From Nodosilinea sp. FACHB-131 (lineage in GTDB: Bacteria; Cyanobacteriota; Cyanobacteriia; Phormidesmidales; Phormidesmidaceae), in the NCBI RefSeq assembly GCF_014695395.1, contig NZ_JACJOF010000010.1, positions 1-64,000 of the forward strand: a DNA stretch of 64,000 nucleotides. The letters run 5' to 3'. The translations under genes were made by a program, and so were the position numbers. The notes beneath the pieces were generated by a model, which saw only the letters and a program-made list of their open reading frames with translations, ran no database searches and was not told where the DNA came from. Positions 26,342 through 35,762 of this stretch are shown one piece after another (within the stretch, counting starts at the first letter, position 1; each line of letters starts with the position of its first letter).

Positions 26342-27970
26342 CTATGGGTTAGCAGGTCGCGGCATTTGAATGTAGCCCCACTTGCCACCTCGGAGTTGGC
26401 TGGAATAAAAGCAGCCGTCACTTTGGGTACAGCCCGTCTGCACTCGGGTCCAGGTGCCGCCTACATTAACCCGTGCCATGCCATTCGAGACCCGATCAGC
26501 ATCCACAAACTGAGTTGCGATCGCATATCGCCCCGTGCGGTCAATAAATCCAGCCTGCTCGCCCCGACGCACCATAGCAATGCCTCCCGAAAAAGGAGTC
26601 GTCACCGGGCCTTGATACTCTGAATGGGCAAAGAATTGAGGTTGAATTGCCGTTTCACCGGCGCGGTTAATGTAGCCCCAGGTGCGTCCGTCACCACTGA
26701 GGCCTAGAACAGCGGCCAATCCCTCAGAAAAAGGCTCGGCATCGTAATACTGGGGCTCGATCACAAATGCCCCAGTGCGATCGATATAGCCCCACAGCGC
26801 GCTAGCTGTGGGAGAAGAACGCACTTTTACAGCAGCCAACCCATCGGAAAAGGCCCTGACTTGCTCAAACTGAGGCTGAATTGCGATCGCCCCCGTTTTG
26901 TCGATAAAGCCAGATTGACCATTGATTGAGATCGCGGCTAGCCCTTCCGTAAAAGAGGTCACGTAATAGGGCTGAGGCTCGATTGCGATCGCACCCGTTT
27001 TGTCAATAAACCCAGTTAGCTGACCCTCAGTGCGAAAGGCCGCCAAGCCATCAGAGAAGTTCTCAGGGCGGGTCGTAAATTGCCGGGGAATGACATAGGC
27101 TCCCGTGCGATCGATAAAGCCCCAGCGATCCCCGACCCGCACCGCCGCTAACCCGTCGGAAAACGTTCCCCCTTCGTCAAACTGCGGCGCAATTACAGTT
27201 GCTCCCTGTTGGTTCATATAGCCAATTTTTCCATTGACTAAGAAGGGCGCTAGCCCCTCTGAAAAGCGATCAAACCCTCCCAGTTCAGGCGGAATCGTAA
27301 ACACCGTGCGATCGCCTGCCACATACTCTAGGGGCAGCGTCCGAGGGAGGTTGAGGGACTGGCAGATCAAGGCCGCCACCTCGCCCCGAGTGATGGCTCG
27401 ATTGGGCTGTAATTGTCGCGGGTTTGGATAGTTAACGACCAAACGCCCCACCGTTCCGGCTGCGATCGCATTTCTAGCGTAGGGCGGCACCTGCTGAGCA
27501 TCGTCAAAATAGCGCGGCAAAACAGTTTCCGCTGGTTCCGGGCTGCTCATGTGAGTGGCATTTGCCAAAATTGCGATCGCCTGCACTCGGGGAATGGCCT
27601 CTGTCGGTCGAAACGTGCCATCTGGATAGCCCGAGAAAAACTCGCGCGCGTAGGCGTCCTGAATCGCTCGATAGCCCCAGAAGCTAGAGGGCACATCTCG
27701 AAACGTCGGCGCACTGCGAGTCGGCTCAACGTTGCCAAACGAATTGAGCATAAGAACAGCGAATTCAGTGCGAGTCAAGGTGGCCTGAGGGCGAAAGCTG
27801 CCCTCGGGATAACCACTCACCCGCCGCTGCGCCGCTAACTGGTCAATACAGTTGGTGGCCCAATGAGATTGGGTATCTGAAAAAGCAAGGGCGCTGGAAG
27901 CAGCTAAAGCCCAGGTAGCAGTTGCGGTTGCTGAAAGGGTAATAGAGCGAAGCAGTTTGAGAACGGTCAT
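26342..27970 (-). CDS. SLH-domain protein with WG repeats
   Basis: 542 residues. The signal peptide ends near SSALAFS. Three SLH motifs (about 30-205) follow: THWA-type SHWATNCIDQLAAQ, GYPEGSFRPQATLTRTEFAV and GYPDGTFRPTEAIPRVQAI. From about 225 there are seven or more WG repeats (IGYMNQQGATVIAPQF, WGFIDRTGAYVIPRQF and so on). SLH domains attach proteins to peptidoglycan-linked polymers. The WG part, like that of the lipoprotein at 22792, would then be displayed in the periplasm or at the surface. Function unknown; a scaffold or ligand-binding role is inferred. Confidence 0.88.
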   Translation of the reverse strand: MTVLKLLRSITLSATATATWALAASSALAFSDTQSHWATNCIDQLAAQRRVSGYPEGSFRPQATLTRTEFAVLMLNSFGNVEPTRSAPTFRDVPSSFWGYRAIQDAYAREFFSGYPDGTFRPTEAIPRVQAIAILANATHMSSPEPAETVLPRYFDDAQQVPPYARNAIAAGTVGRLVVNYPNPRQLQPNRAITRGEVAALICQSLNLPRTLPLEYVAGDRTVFTIPPELGGFDRFSEGLAPFLVNGKIGYMNQQGATVIAPQFDEGGTFSDGLAAVRVGDRWGFIDRTGAYVIPRQFTTRPENFSDGLAAFRTEGQLTGFIDKTGAIAIEPQPYYVTSFTEGLAAISINGQSGFIDKTGAIAIQPQFEQVRAFSDGLAAVKVRSSPTASALWGYIDRTGAFVIEPQYYDAEPFSEGLAAVLGLSGDGRTWGYINRAGETAIQPQFFAHSEYQGPVTTPFSGGIAMVRRGEQAGFIDRTGRYAIATQFVDADRVSNGMARVNVGGTWTRVQTGCTQSDGCFYSSQLRGGKWGYIQMPRPANP

Positions 27971-28320
27971 CCTACACCAGACAGGTCAATGGCTTTAAGA
28001 ATTATCAGCAGACAATAGAGGATTAATGCCTAATTGTTTCATCCGTTAAAACTATTTCAACCTATATAGCTCTAGTCAGGCTCAAAATGAGACTGAATAC
28101 AGTAAAAGTAGGGTGGGAACTGCCCACCACTCCATCAACGCTCTTACCCATTGCACCGCGATCGCCAACTCCCCCTCAACCATCACGCGCCACCATCAAA
28201 CCTCCACACCGTTTGACAAGACCTATGGCAGGCTGGCATCCCCAGTTTGCCAATTTTTTAAGTTGTGCCATGGGTAAGATGTCGCGGCAGTCCTGGTCTG
28301 GTTTAGTTTAGTCAGATCCT
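27971..28320. other. Divergent intergenic region
   Basis: Between the SLH gene and the TspO-family gene. It contains the palindromic element GTAGGGTGGG-aac-TGCCCACC at 28108-28130, related to the one at 41150-41170. A 74-codon frame here has no family-like content. Confidence 0.4.
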
Positions 28321-28791
28321 ATGAGGTGGATGATGTTTCCAGCCTGGTTGGTAATTGCGGTGGTGGGAGCGGCGATCGCGTCTGCGTCTAGCCTGATTAG
28401 GCCTCGCGGTATTAAGTGGTTTAAGCGGCAGCGGCGCCCCGACTGGCTAAAGTTTGAGTTTGCCATTCCTGTTGTGTGGATGGCGGTATTTATCTGCGGC
28501 GGCTGGTCGGCCTACATTGTCTGGACCCAAACCCAGAGCTGGTGGTTCATGGCGGGATACATCCTGCTGGAGTTGCTGATTGTGAGCTATAACCCGGTCA
28601 TGTGCAACTTGCAGAATTTGCGAGCAGGTACGGCGATCGGAGCGGCGGGGTTTGTGTTCGGGCTACTGCTGGCCTTGCTAGTTGCGCAGGTAGACACCAA
28701 AGCCTTCCTCTTGCTGATCCCCTTTCTGCTATGGAGCCCAGTAGGAACGCTGATTACCTGGCAGATGGTAAAGCTAAATCCAGGTCAGTAA
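28321..28791 (+). CDS. TspO/MBR family membrane protein
   Basis: 156 residues with five predicted helices. The sequence matches the cyanobacterial branch of TspO/MBR-like proteins: SLIRPRGIKWFKRQRRPDW near the N-terminus, PVVWMAVFICGGWSAY in helix two and YNPVMCNLQNLR. The C-terminal PFLLWSPVGTLITWQM also fits. Classical TspO proteins bind tetrapyrroles and affect stress and pigment regulation; whether this divergent branch does so is not established. It stands alone. The start may be the later ATG at 28333. Confidence 0.75.
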   Translation: MRWMMFPAWLVIAVVGAAIASASSLIRPRGIKWFKRQRRPDWLKFEFAIPVVWMAVFICGGWSAYIVWTQTQSWWFMAGYILLELLIVSYNPVMCNLQNLRAGTAIGAAGFVFGLLLALLVAQVDTKAFLLLIPFLLWSPVGTLITWQMVKLNPGQ

Positions 28792-29214
28792 ACTTGATAG
28801 TCTGTCGAACCTGAGTGTGTAGGTTGGCTTCCGCTTTAGTGTCCCTAACTTACGAGAATCCTGGTCTTCGGGTTGACGATACGCTGGAGGAATCTGCGTT
28901 GCGCCTTTAACAACTCGCTAGTCTTGATCATACGAAATAGTAGTGCGATCTCTGCCAAAAACCTTGAATTATATCTCGTAGCTAAGTTCCAAAAACTTGA
29001 TAGAAGTCATCTTTCCAATCGCAAAGAGTTGGCATCAAGATCTGTTTGGTCTCAGATTAAAGAAATTTGAGAGCCAATTTTTATATTCTACTTTCCCCAT
29101 TAACTATCTCAGCTAAAATTTATGCGTTTAGATTGAAAAAATTATACCTCGCGATAGAGACAAACCCTTTACTCCAGACTCTAGACTAATTCAGTTATTT
29201 TACAGAGAAATACC
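28792..29214. other. AT-rich intergenic region
   Basis: About 420 bases, AT-rich, with no supported gene; a 65-codon frame at 28873 looks random. It is likely to hold the promoter of the small lipoprotein gene. Confidence 0.4.
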
Positions 29215-29406
29215 ATGAAAGCAAGCTGGATGGTCTTACCGTTGGTGCTTGGACTTTCTTCTTTGACTGTTGCCTGTGACGCTGGCGGAAACACAGAAGG
29301 CGATGAGCAACTAGAAACAACGCCGAACGAGGCTGAGTCTGTCGAAGGTGAGGAAGAGGAAACTGAAGAAGGCGAAGGTGGCGAAGGCGGCGAAGGCAAC
29401 GATTAA
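29215..29406 (+). CDS. Small acidic lipoprotein
   Basis: 63 residues. The signal peptide (MKASWMVLPLVLGLSSLTVA) is followed by the lipobox Cys near 21. The tail is extremely acidic and Gly-rich (EEEETEEGEGGEGGEGND). The mature part has almost no hydrophobic residues and is probably disordered on the membrane surface, where it could bind cations. No family function is known. A weak hairpin terminator follows at 29530. Confidence 0.7.
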   Translation: MKASWMVLPLVLGLSSLTVACDAGGNTEGDEQLETTPNEAESVEGEEEETEEGEGGEGGEGND

Positions 29407-29529
29407 GGCTTCTACCCTCTTAGTTATCACACAGGTTGGGTACGCGTTGGCAGAACTAAGTAAAACTTGGTTTGAGTTAGACTGCCATTCGTGTATCCAA
29501 CCTGCTGACCAAAGATTTATGAGTTAATC

Positions 29530-29554
29530 GAGAGCAACTTCATCGCTCTCTTTG
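29530..29554 (+). terminator. Weak terminator-like hairpin
   Basis: GAGAGC pairs with GCTCTC across a nine-base loop and is followed by TTTGT. It lies downstream of the acidic lipoprotein gene and could end its transcript. Confidence 0.4.
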
Positions 29555-29683
29555 TATAGAAGAATGAGCAGTACAACAATCTAGTTCTACTGCTTAAACA
29601 ACAGAAACAAAATATCAGAAGGTGAGCTAACCGATCTGACGTTTTTGTAGCCATAACGCAATTAAAAATTCAGAGTATTGACA

Positions 29684-30583
29684 ATGAGTCCAAAACAGGT
29701 TTGGCGACTACTCAAAGAGGCTTTTCAGGAGTGGAACCAAGACCAAGCTTCGCAGTTGGCTGCTGCGTTAGCCTACTACACTCTATTTTCTCTAGCGCCT
29801 CTGCTGATTCTAGCGATCGCGATCGCCAGCCTCTTTTTTGATAACGGCGCCGTGCGTGACCAGCTCATGGGCCAAGTCGAATCGCTGATGGGTGGGGCCA
29901 GCGCCGACTTTGTGCGCACCGTGCTCGACAACGCCAATCGCCCTGGGGAGAGTTCTGGCTGGCTAGCTTCAGCCATTAGCGTTGTGCTGCTGTTGGTGGG
30001 CGCTACGGGAGTGCTGTCGCAACTACAACTGTCGCTTAACACGATTTGGAATTTGGAAGCTCGCCCTGGAATTGGCCTGATCGCTCAGCTTCGCAAACGA
30101 CTGCTGTCGTTGGGAATGGTGATCGTTATTGGCTTTCTGCTGCTGGTGTCGCTGATTGTCAGTTCGGCGATCTCTGGATTTTCAGGCTACCTCAACACGC
30201 TAATGCCGGGTTTAGATGCTCTGGTTCAGTTCTTCAATTTTGTGCTGGCCTTTGGTCTGACCACCCTGCTCTTTGCCATGATGTTCAAATATTTGCCCGA
30301 CGCAATTATTGCCTGGCGCGATGTTTGGTTTGGGGCCGCTGCCACCGCCATTTTATTTTCCGTAGGCAAATATTTCATCGGTCTCTACTTAGGCAACAGC
30401 AGTTTTGGCTCGTCCTATGGAGCAGCAGGTTCCGTAATCATTTTGCTGGTTTGGGTGTTTTATTCGGCCCAAATTTTGTTCTATGGAGCCGAACTTACTC
30501 AGGTTTATAGTCGTCGCTTTGGCTCGCAGATTAAACCCAATAAGTATGCCGTTCAGCGAGAGCCATCGCCCGGGCAATCATGA
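29684..30583 (+). CDS. YihY/BrkB family membrane protein
   Basis: About 299 residues from ATG 29684; a TTG two codons upstream is possible. It has six membrane helices, with the family pattern AAALAYYTLFSLAPLLILAIAI near the N-terminus, then WNLEARPG. YGAAGSVIILLVWVFYSAQILFYGAE lies in the last two helices. The family was once called ribonuclease BN by mistake; members are inner-membrane proteins of unclear, possibly transport, role. Its stop overlaps the next start as ATGA, so it is coupled to the MgtC-like gene. Confidence 0.9.
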   Translation: MSPKQVWRLLKEAFQEWNQDQASQLAAALAYYTLFSLAPLLILAIAIASLFFDNGAVRDQLMGQVESLMGGASADFVRTVLDNANRPGESSGWLASAISVVLLLVGATGVLSQLQLSLNTIWNLEARPGIGLIAQLRKRLLSLGMVIVIGFLLLVSLIVSSAISGFSGYLNTLMPGLDALVQFFNFVLAFGLTTLLFAMMFKYLPDAIIAWRDVWFGAAATAILFSVGKYFIGLYLGNSSFGSSYGAAGSVIILLVWVFYSAQILFYGAELTQVYSRRFGSQIKPNKYAVQREPSPGQS

Positions 30584-31008
30584 TTCCCCTTTCACCCATT
30601 TCCTGGATAGATGTTACCGGTCGATTGGCCGTTGCTGTTGCCTTGGGGACTGTGATTGGTATCGATAGAGAATTTAGCCGCAAAGCTGCTGGCCTAAGAA
30701 CAAACATGTTGGTCTCCTTAGGGGCCGCTCTATTCGTTTTAGTAACCATCCAAAGCGGCATGGCTCAAGTGGATAATAGCGCCATGGGTCGCATTCTTCA
30801 GGGCATTATCACTGGGGTTGGGTTTGTGGGAGCAGGGACTATTTTTCGGGAGGATCGGGTGCGAGGGCTGACCTCTGCCACGGCTATTTGGGTATCTGCT
30901 GGCGCAGGGGTCGCTGCTGGGTTAGGGCTATGGCAGCTGGGCCTTTTGAGCACAGGATTTGCCTTAATTATTCTACGCCTAGTTAAATTTATCGAAAGCC
31001 GTGTGTAA
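30580..31008 (+). CDS. MgtC/SapB family protein
   Basis: 142 residues with four to five hydrophobic segments and the family core RLAVAVALGTVIGIDREFSRKAAGLRTNMLVSLGAALFVL. IITGVGFVGAGTIF and GLTSATAIWVSAGAG follow. It is the short form, lacking the cytoplasmic ACT-like extension of Salmonella MgtC. In other bacteria such proteins help survival at low Mg2+ or low pH; a transport role is unproven. Translational coupling with the YihY gene suggests joint action at the membrane. Confidence 0.9.
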   Translation: MIPLSPISWIDVTGRLAVAVALGTVIGIDREFSRKAAGLRTNMLVSLGAALFVLVTIQSGMAQVDNSAMGRILQGIITGVGFVGAGTIFREDRVRGLTSATAIWVSAGAGVAAGLGLWQLGLLSTGFALIILRLVKFIESRV

Positions 31009-31259
31009 CACCATAAACTCCCTATTATTAAGCAAATATTTGTTAGCAAAACCGCTATCTGCTTTTAACGTCGAAGACAACAAAGCCTTCTAAAATCCAC
31101 CTATAGGATGATAAATTTCTGCTAGCAAGATTGCTAGTGTGGATTGATTCCTCAGGGTTGACAGCAACAGCAGCGGCAAATGTTTGACTATAGGTGTCTT
31201 TGCTTTGATGTCATAGCGTCGTCGCTGCGATCGCAATGATGTAACGCGGCCTTGAATTT

Positions 31260-31703
31260 ATGGCTAACGATAACTCGATGAACTCACAACAATCTGATCT
31301 CACTGAAAAACTTCCCCATGAGATAGATGCAGCGCCACCGCCGTCCAACGAACCCGTAATCCACCTTCCCCCTAGTCAGGCTGAGGTTGAAGAAGCCCGC
31401 GTCGGGCAAAGCGACGACAGCGCGCACCTCGGAGCCGACGTGACGGCTTATAACGCTATGGAAACGAGTAGCCCTTTAACTGGGGGTGACCCTGATGCGG
31501 TTGCAGAGCGAGCCGAAACGGTTGGTGAAGAGGCCGTTGGCGGCACTACGCCAACTCCCGAACAAAATGATGTTGACGCTCTCGCTGACGCTGTGGGCAT
31601 TAGCACTCAGCCCGAGCACCCCGTTGGCGTCCTCAACGAAATGAATCGTCGGGATGCCCAACGGTTTGAACTCGATCCGGAGTCTAAGGATCTTGAGTCT
31701 TAA
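31260..31703 (+). CDS. DUF6335 family protein
   Basis: 147 residues, acidic and hydrophilic. The N-terminal half is low-complexity. The C-terminal half has the block recalled from cyanobacterial DUF6335 proteins: LTGGDPDAVAERAETVGEEAVGGT, then PEQNDVDALADAVG and DAQRFELDPESK. No function is known. It is followed after 11 bases by a CHAD-domain gene on the same strand, so co-expression is likely. Confidence 0.7.
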   Translation: MANDNSMNSQQSDLTEKLPHEIDAAPPPSNEPVIHLPPSQAEVEEARVGQSDDSAHLGADVTAYNAMETSSPLTGGDPDAVAERAETVGEEAVGGTTPTPEQNDVDALADAVGISTQPEHPVGVLNEMNRRDAQRFELDPESKDLES

Positions 31704-31714
31704 TTGTCACAGCT

Positions 31715-32632
31715 ATGGCCTATCGATTTTTCACCGACAGTACCGTTGAGGCCAATGTTCAACGCATTCTTAACGAGCAGCTTGAGAAAGCAATCCAAGA
31801 GCTAAGCGACGGCATTCGAGAAGCCCCCGAACAGGCGATTCACAGCACGCGCAAGCGGTTAAAAAAGGGGCGAGCGGTGCTGCGGCTGGTGCGAAAGTCG
31901 ATAGGCGAAAAGGCTTATCAGCGGGAAAACGAGCAGTTAAGAAGTATTGGTCAAGCTCTTGCTCCGGCCCGAGATGGTGCTGTCTATCAAAAAACCTTGG
32001 ACAGCCTAATCGAAATTTATGGAATATCGCTTGAGAATAAAGGACTCTCTGAGCTGCAAGTCAACCTGACAGATCTCTATAAATCCGAACTCAAGGCACT
32101 AATTGATCGCGATGATGCGATCGCGCCCATTCTGGCTGACTTAGAAGCGAGTAAGGAGCGGCTAAGCCAGCTTACCCTTCATCAAACGGGGTGGAAAGCG
32201 GTCTCCAAAAGCCTAGAGCAAGTTTATCGGCAGGGACGAGAGCGATTTCACTCCGCCTACAAAGACGGTAGCGACGAGGCGTTTCACGACTGGCGCAAGC
32301 GAGTCAAAGATCTGTGGTACAGCTCCTGTTTACTGAAGGAGATTTGGCCCCCTATTATGGAAGCGTTTGGCTCCGAAGCTCATTACCTCTCCGAACTGCT
32401 GGGCGACGGCCATGACAGCGCTGTTCTGCAACACTTTTTGAGACATCACCCCTCAAATGTGGCACTCAGCGATACTCATTCGCAGGTGCTCATGCCCCTG
32501 CTGGTTCATCGACAAGATAAGCTGCATCAGCAGGCTAAGGATTTAGGGAGAAAACTTTATAGTGAGGAGCCTAAACCGTTTATCAAGCGTATTCACAGCT
32601 ATTGGCGGCCTGAGTTTTCGAGTTCGAGTTAG
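31715..32632 (+). CDS. CHAD domain protein
   Basis: 305 residues of alpha-helical sequence forming the conserved histidine CHAD domain. The two half-repeats show HSTRKRLKKGRAVLRLVR near 43-60 and FHDWRKRVKDLWYSSCLL near 190-207, both with the key H-x-x-R-K basic pattern. CHAD domains bind inorganic polyphosphate and are often found on polyphosphate granules. Here it stands alone, without an attached CYTH phosphatase domain. It is probably co-transcribed with the DUF6335 gene. Confidence 0.9.
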   Translation: MAYRFFTDSTVEANVQRILNEQLEKAIQELSDGIREAPEQAIHSTRKRLKKGRAVLRLVRKSIGEKAYQRENEQLRSIGQALAPARDGAVYQKTLDSLIEIYGISLENKGLSELQVNLTDLYKSELKALIDRDDAIAPILADLEASKERLSQLTLHQTGWKAVSKSLEQVYRQGRERFHSAYKDGSDEAFHDWRKRVKDLWYSSCLLKEIWPPIMEAFGSEAHYLSELLGDGHDSAVLQHFLRHHPSNVALSDTHSQVLMPLLVHRQDKLHQQAKDLGRKLYSEEPKPFIKRIHSYWRPEFSSSS

Positions 32633-32648
32633 TTCCAAAACTGAAAAC

Positions 32649-32682
32649 AGTTGGTGGCCTCAACTTTGCTTAGCCACCAACT
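32649..32682. terminator. Perfect hairpin between convergent genes
   Basis: AGTTGGTGGC and GCCACCAACT form a 10-bp perfect stem with a 14-base loop. There is no strong T-tract. Its place between the convergent CHAD and DUF3616 genes suggests a shared 3' end element. Confidence 0.5.
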
Positions 32683-32796
32683 ATTGAGCTTGATTTAAGT
32701 TCAAGTGCAACAAAGGTAATTTAAACAGGGCACAGCGGCATTCGTTCTGCCAACAAATTAGGGCAATGGAATAGAATTTGCGATCGCTCATCACGC

Positions 32797-33897
32797 CTAA
32801 TCTATCTGAGCATTGCTAGTCTGCTTGGGTAGTTGAAAGATGTCAGCAAATATTGATTTAGGGTCGGGGCGACGATTGTCGTCTGGCGAATCGTAGACCA
32901 CCATTAGCCCATCGTCGTAGCCTAGACAGGGCATCAACGTGAGGCCCTCGGCATGGTCAGAGCCGATAGTAAACGGTAGATCAAACAAGACCTTGAGCCG
33001 ACCAGATTCTTGGCTCCACAGCGTATCGTTGGTGTGCTCAAGCACGTCCTCAAGACGAAACACCTGCATGGCGCCCTCTAGCTCCATAGTCGGGCCGGCC
33101 AGCAGCAGCAGATCGCCGTCGTAGAAGCACAGTTCGCGAACGCCCTGACCATTGAGATCAAGAAAGTGTTTGCGGTAGAGACAACCCTCCCCCAAATCTT
33201 TAAGCGTGAGCGTACCGGGTTCGGCATCTTCTACTTCAATTTCAAGAATCATTGCCCACCCGCGCAACACCGGGCCGCGCAGACCCAAAAAGATTTTGCT
33301 GCCGCTAACGGCGATGCCTTCGATATCAAAGCCGTTGTCTTTGGAGGGCAGCTGCATTTTTAGAAATAGCCCCAAGTGCTCGTCTTCAGCAAGGGCTTCT
33401 AGCAGCAGATTGTGACCGCTCACCTGCTTTAAGTTGGCTGCGGTAAGGGCACCGCCTTTGTTGTCAGGAAGGGCATAGGTTTGCACAATTTCGCCATTGA
33501 GAACTGGCAGCCGAGCCAGCAGCGATCGATTGGGGTCATGCTCAATTTCGGAGAGCCGTTGAATATCTTTGTGCTGCTTTTTACCCTTGGCCTGAGTGCG
33601 TTTAAAGCTGTGGGAGCCCACCACCCAAAGATAGCCGTCGCAGTAGGCAAGGCCTTCAATATCAATTTCAGACTCATTATCAAAGAGCTGAATAAATTCT
33701 TGGAGATGGAAGGTTTTGTGGTTGCCATAGACCCCATCGCCCATAGGGCTCAGCCGCTCCAGAGTAGTAAATTCGTCAGAACCGAGCCAGAGATTACCAT
33801 CCGGGGTGCGGGTTATAGCGGATAGCTCGCCAATTAAATCTTCGGATTCGGTTTGAAACTTAAGTAGAGCGCGGCTGAGCAAAAATCCATTGGGCAT
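32797..33897 (-). CDS. DUF3616 family beta-propeller-like protein
   Basis: 366 residues from ATG 33897; an upstream GTG at 33906 is possible. Beta-rich repeats include NLWLGSDEFTTLERLSP, DIEGLAYCDGYLWVVGSHSFKR, FDIEGIAVSGSKIFLGLRGPVLRGWA and HAEGLTLMP. They match cyanobacterial DUF3616, a family resembling propeller lactonases and phytases but without a demonstrated reaction. No signal peptide is seen. It converges with the CHAD gene and diverges from the DedA gene. Confidence 0.82.
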   Translation of the reverse strand: MPNGFLLSRALLKFQTESEDLIGELSAITRTPDGNLWLGSDEFTTLERLSPMGDGVYGNHKTFHLQEFIQLFDNESEIDIEGLAYCDGYLWVVGSHSFKRTQAKGKKQHKDIQRLSEIEHDPNRSLLARLPVLNGEIVQTYALPDNKGGALTAANLKQVSGHNLLLEALAEDEHLGLFLKMQLPSKDNGFDIEGIAVSGSKIFLGLRGPVLRGWAMILEIEVEDAEPGTLTLKDLGEGCLYRKHFLDLNGQGVRELCFYDGDLLLLAGPTMELEGAMQVFRLEDVLEHTNDTLWSQESGRLKVLFDLPFTIGSDHAEGLTLMPCLGYDDGLMVVYDSPDDNRRPDPKSIFADIFQLPKQTSNAQID

Positions 33898-33906
33898 GAT
33901 GACCAC

Positions 33907-34245
33907 GAACGCCAGTTTGAGACTACTCTAAACAATTCGGCTGATGATAACCTCTTTCAAAGGATAGGAATAGCTCTGTGTAGGGCCAACATTCTACATG
34001 CGGATAGAGGACTAAAAATTCAACTCTCCCATAGGTTTGGGGAGCGTAATCCTTCAGCTAAGGATTTAAGGCTGGCGGTCGGTTACTTAACTGAAACGGT
34101 TAAGCTGTTCGCTTAGCAGCACGATGTACTGCAATAGTTGCCATAGAGGCACAAGGTGTTATCTTACGCTCAGCGTCTTCCCCCATCCCGTTAAATCTCA
34201 AATTTCAGACCCGCTCCTAACCGCTTTAACCTTCTCCTCCTCCCC
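33907..34245. other. Divergent intergenic region
   Basis: Between the DUF3616 and DedA genes. No gene, repeat or clear promoter was recognised. Confidence 0.35.
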
Positions 34246-34854
34246 ATGTTCAACTGGATCACGACCTGGATTGAGTCTCTTGGCTATGTTGGCATCTTTG
34301 GCCTGATGGTGCTGGAGCATCTGTTTCCGCCCATTCCGTCAGAGTTGGTGATGCCACTGGCGGGGTTTGTCAGCCGTGACAGCTCTGACATGAATTTGGT
34401 TGGGGTGATTTTGGCGGGGTCCCTCGGCTCGTTAATTGGGGCGTCGGCGTGGTACGTGGTGGGTCGGCTAATCAGCCAGGAACAGATAATGGGCTGGGTG
34501 AAACGCTACGGCCGCTGGCTGACGCTCAAGCCCAAAGATATTGAAAAGGCAATGGATTTTTTTCAGAAGAGTGGCGGCAGCTGGATAGTAGGGGCAGGCC
34601 GCATGGTGCCGGGGGTGCGCACCTATGTGTCGGTGCCAGCGGGGCTGAGCCACATGCCGCTGCTGCCCTACTTGGGCTACTCGGCCCTGGGCACCCTGCT
34701 GTGGACGGGGACGCTGGCGGTAGCAGGCTACATTTTAGGGGCTCAGTTTGAGCGGGTGCAGGTGTGGCTTGGCCCAGTCAGTAAAATCGTGCTGATTAGC
34801 TGTGCGATCGCCTTTATTATCTGGGTGGTCGATCGCCGTCGCCGCCAGGCTTAA
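34246..34854 (+). CDS. DedA family membrane protein
   Basis: 202 residues. Family hallmarks are LGYVGIFGLMVLEHLFPPIPSE at the N-terminus, the re-entrant region, and GRMVPGVRTYVSVPAGLSHM in the second half with the conserved G-R-x-x-P-x-x-R. DedA proteins act in phospholipid or undecaprenyl-phosphate movement across the membrane and support pH and envelope homeostasis. Neighbours are stress-type membrane genes. No operon partner directly follows. Confidence 0.9.
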   Translation: MFNWITTWIESLGYVGIFGLMVLEHLFPPIPSELVMPLAGFVSRDSSDMNLVGVILAGSLGSLIGASAWYVVGRLISQEQIMGWVKRYGRWLTLKPKDIEKAMDFFQKSGGSWIVGAGRMVPGVRTYVSVPAGLSHMPLLPYLGYSALGTLLWTGTLAVAGYILGAQFERVQVWLGPVSKIVLISCAIAFIIWVVDRRRRQA

Positions 34855-35022
34855 TCTCCCGTTGAGATTTTGACGAAAAATTCTGTCGAATTAGTATAAA
34901 AGCCACCACCAAATCAACTTTGACGGCGGCTTTGAGTAGGTAGTATTTGCCTAAAGCGATCGCTCCACCGCAGGGAGGATTCCCCTAGGGTGAAACCAAC
35001 CCAAACCACAGCTGGGTTCTAC

Positions 35023-35601
35023 TTAAGCATCGGCCACAGTAGTCGTATCAGCCGTTGCTTTGCGGGCCGCTAGGGCCGCCGCCAGTAAACTAATGCCGCT
35101 CATCAGCAGACTGATGCCAACATAGAGGCCAATCAGCCACAGGGCGCTAACGGGCCAGCGATTGAGCACCATAATGCCCAAGATTAGGGTGACGACGCCA
35201 TTGAACGCCACTAGCCAAGACATGCTGCGGCCAGCCTTTTGAGTAAAGGCCATAACGATGGTAAAAACGCCCTCAACGATGAACAAAACGCCAAAGGCAA
35301 AGGTGAGGGCCAGCAGCGCTGCGCCCAGGTTAAACAGAATATAAAGGCCTGCTACGGCATAGAAAATACCGACGATGAGGTTGAGCCAAAAACCTCTAAC
35401 TGGATGCGATCGAAAGGATTCAACCACCATAACGATGCCGCTGATCAGGGAAATCCACCCCATCATGGCGGTAAAAAAGGCCGAGGCCACCATCGGCGAA
35501 ACGATCGCCAAAATACCCAGCACAATCAGCGCAATGCTGAGCAAAATAACCCAGTTAGTTGACTTTTTAATCTCTTCGCTCGACAAAAAATCGGTTGTCA
35601 T
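35023..35601 (-). CDS. HdeD family acid-resistance-like membrane protein (DUF308)
   Basis: 192 residues with six short hydrophobic helices in three repeats, including ILLSIALIVLGILAIVSP, MMGWISLISGIVMVVESF and WLIGLYVGISLLMSGISL. It matches the HdeD/DUF308 layout. In E. coli, HdeD contributes to acid resistance at high cell density. GAGGAAAC upstream of the ATG is a good ribosome-binding site. It lies just beyond the arginine deiminase-glutaminase block, whose ammonia output would also counter acid. Confidence 0.87.
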   Translation of the reverse strand: MTTDFLSSEEIKKSTNWVILLSIALIVLGILAIVSPMVASAFFTAMMGWISLISGIVMVVESFRSHPVRGFWLNLIVGIFYAVAGLYILFNLGAALLALTFAFGVLFIVEGVFTIVMAFTQKAGRSMSWLVAFNGVVTLILGIMVLNRWPVSALWLIGLYVGISLLMSGISLLAAALAARKATADTTTVADA

Positions 35602-35762
35602 AACAGTTTCCTCTCATTTCGTTGTTCATAGCTTTGCGACTAGTGAAATGAAACGACTGAGAAAATTGTATGCGCCAAAAACGTCAGTGAAATTAATAGA
35701 TGTAAACCGTATGAGCCCCATTAAAATTTAGGGGATCCTCGCTGGGGCAACACTGATGGTAG

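Noticed and set aside
28087..28311. 74-codon frame upstream of the TspO-like gene
   Set aside because: It is built over a palindromic repeat and Pro/Thr-rich filler without family similarity.
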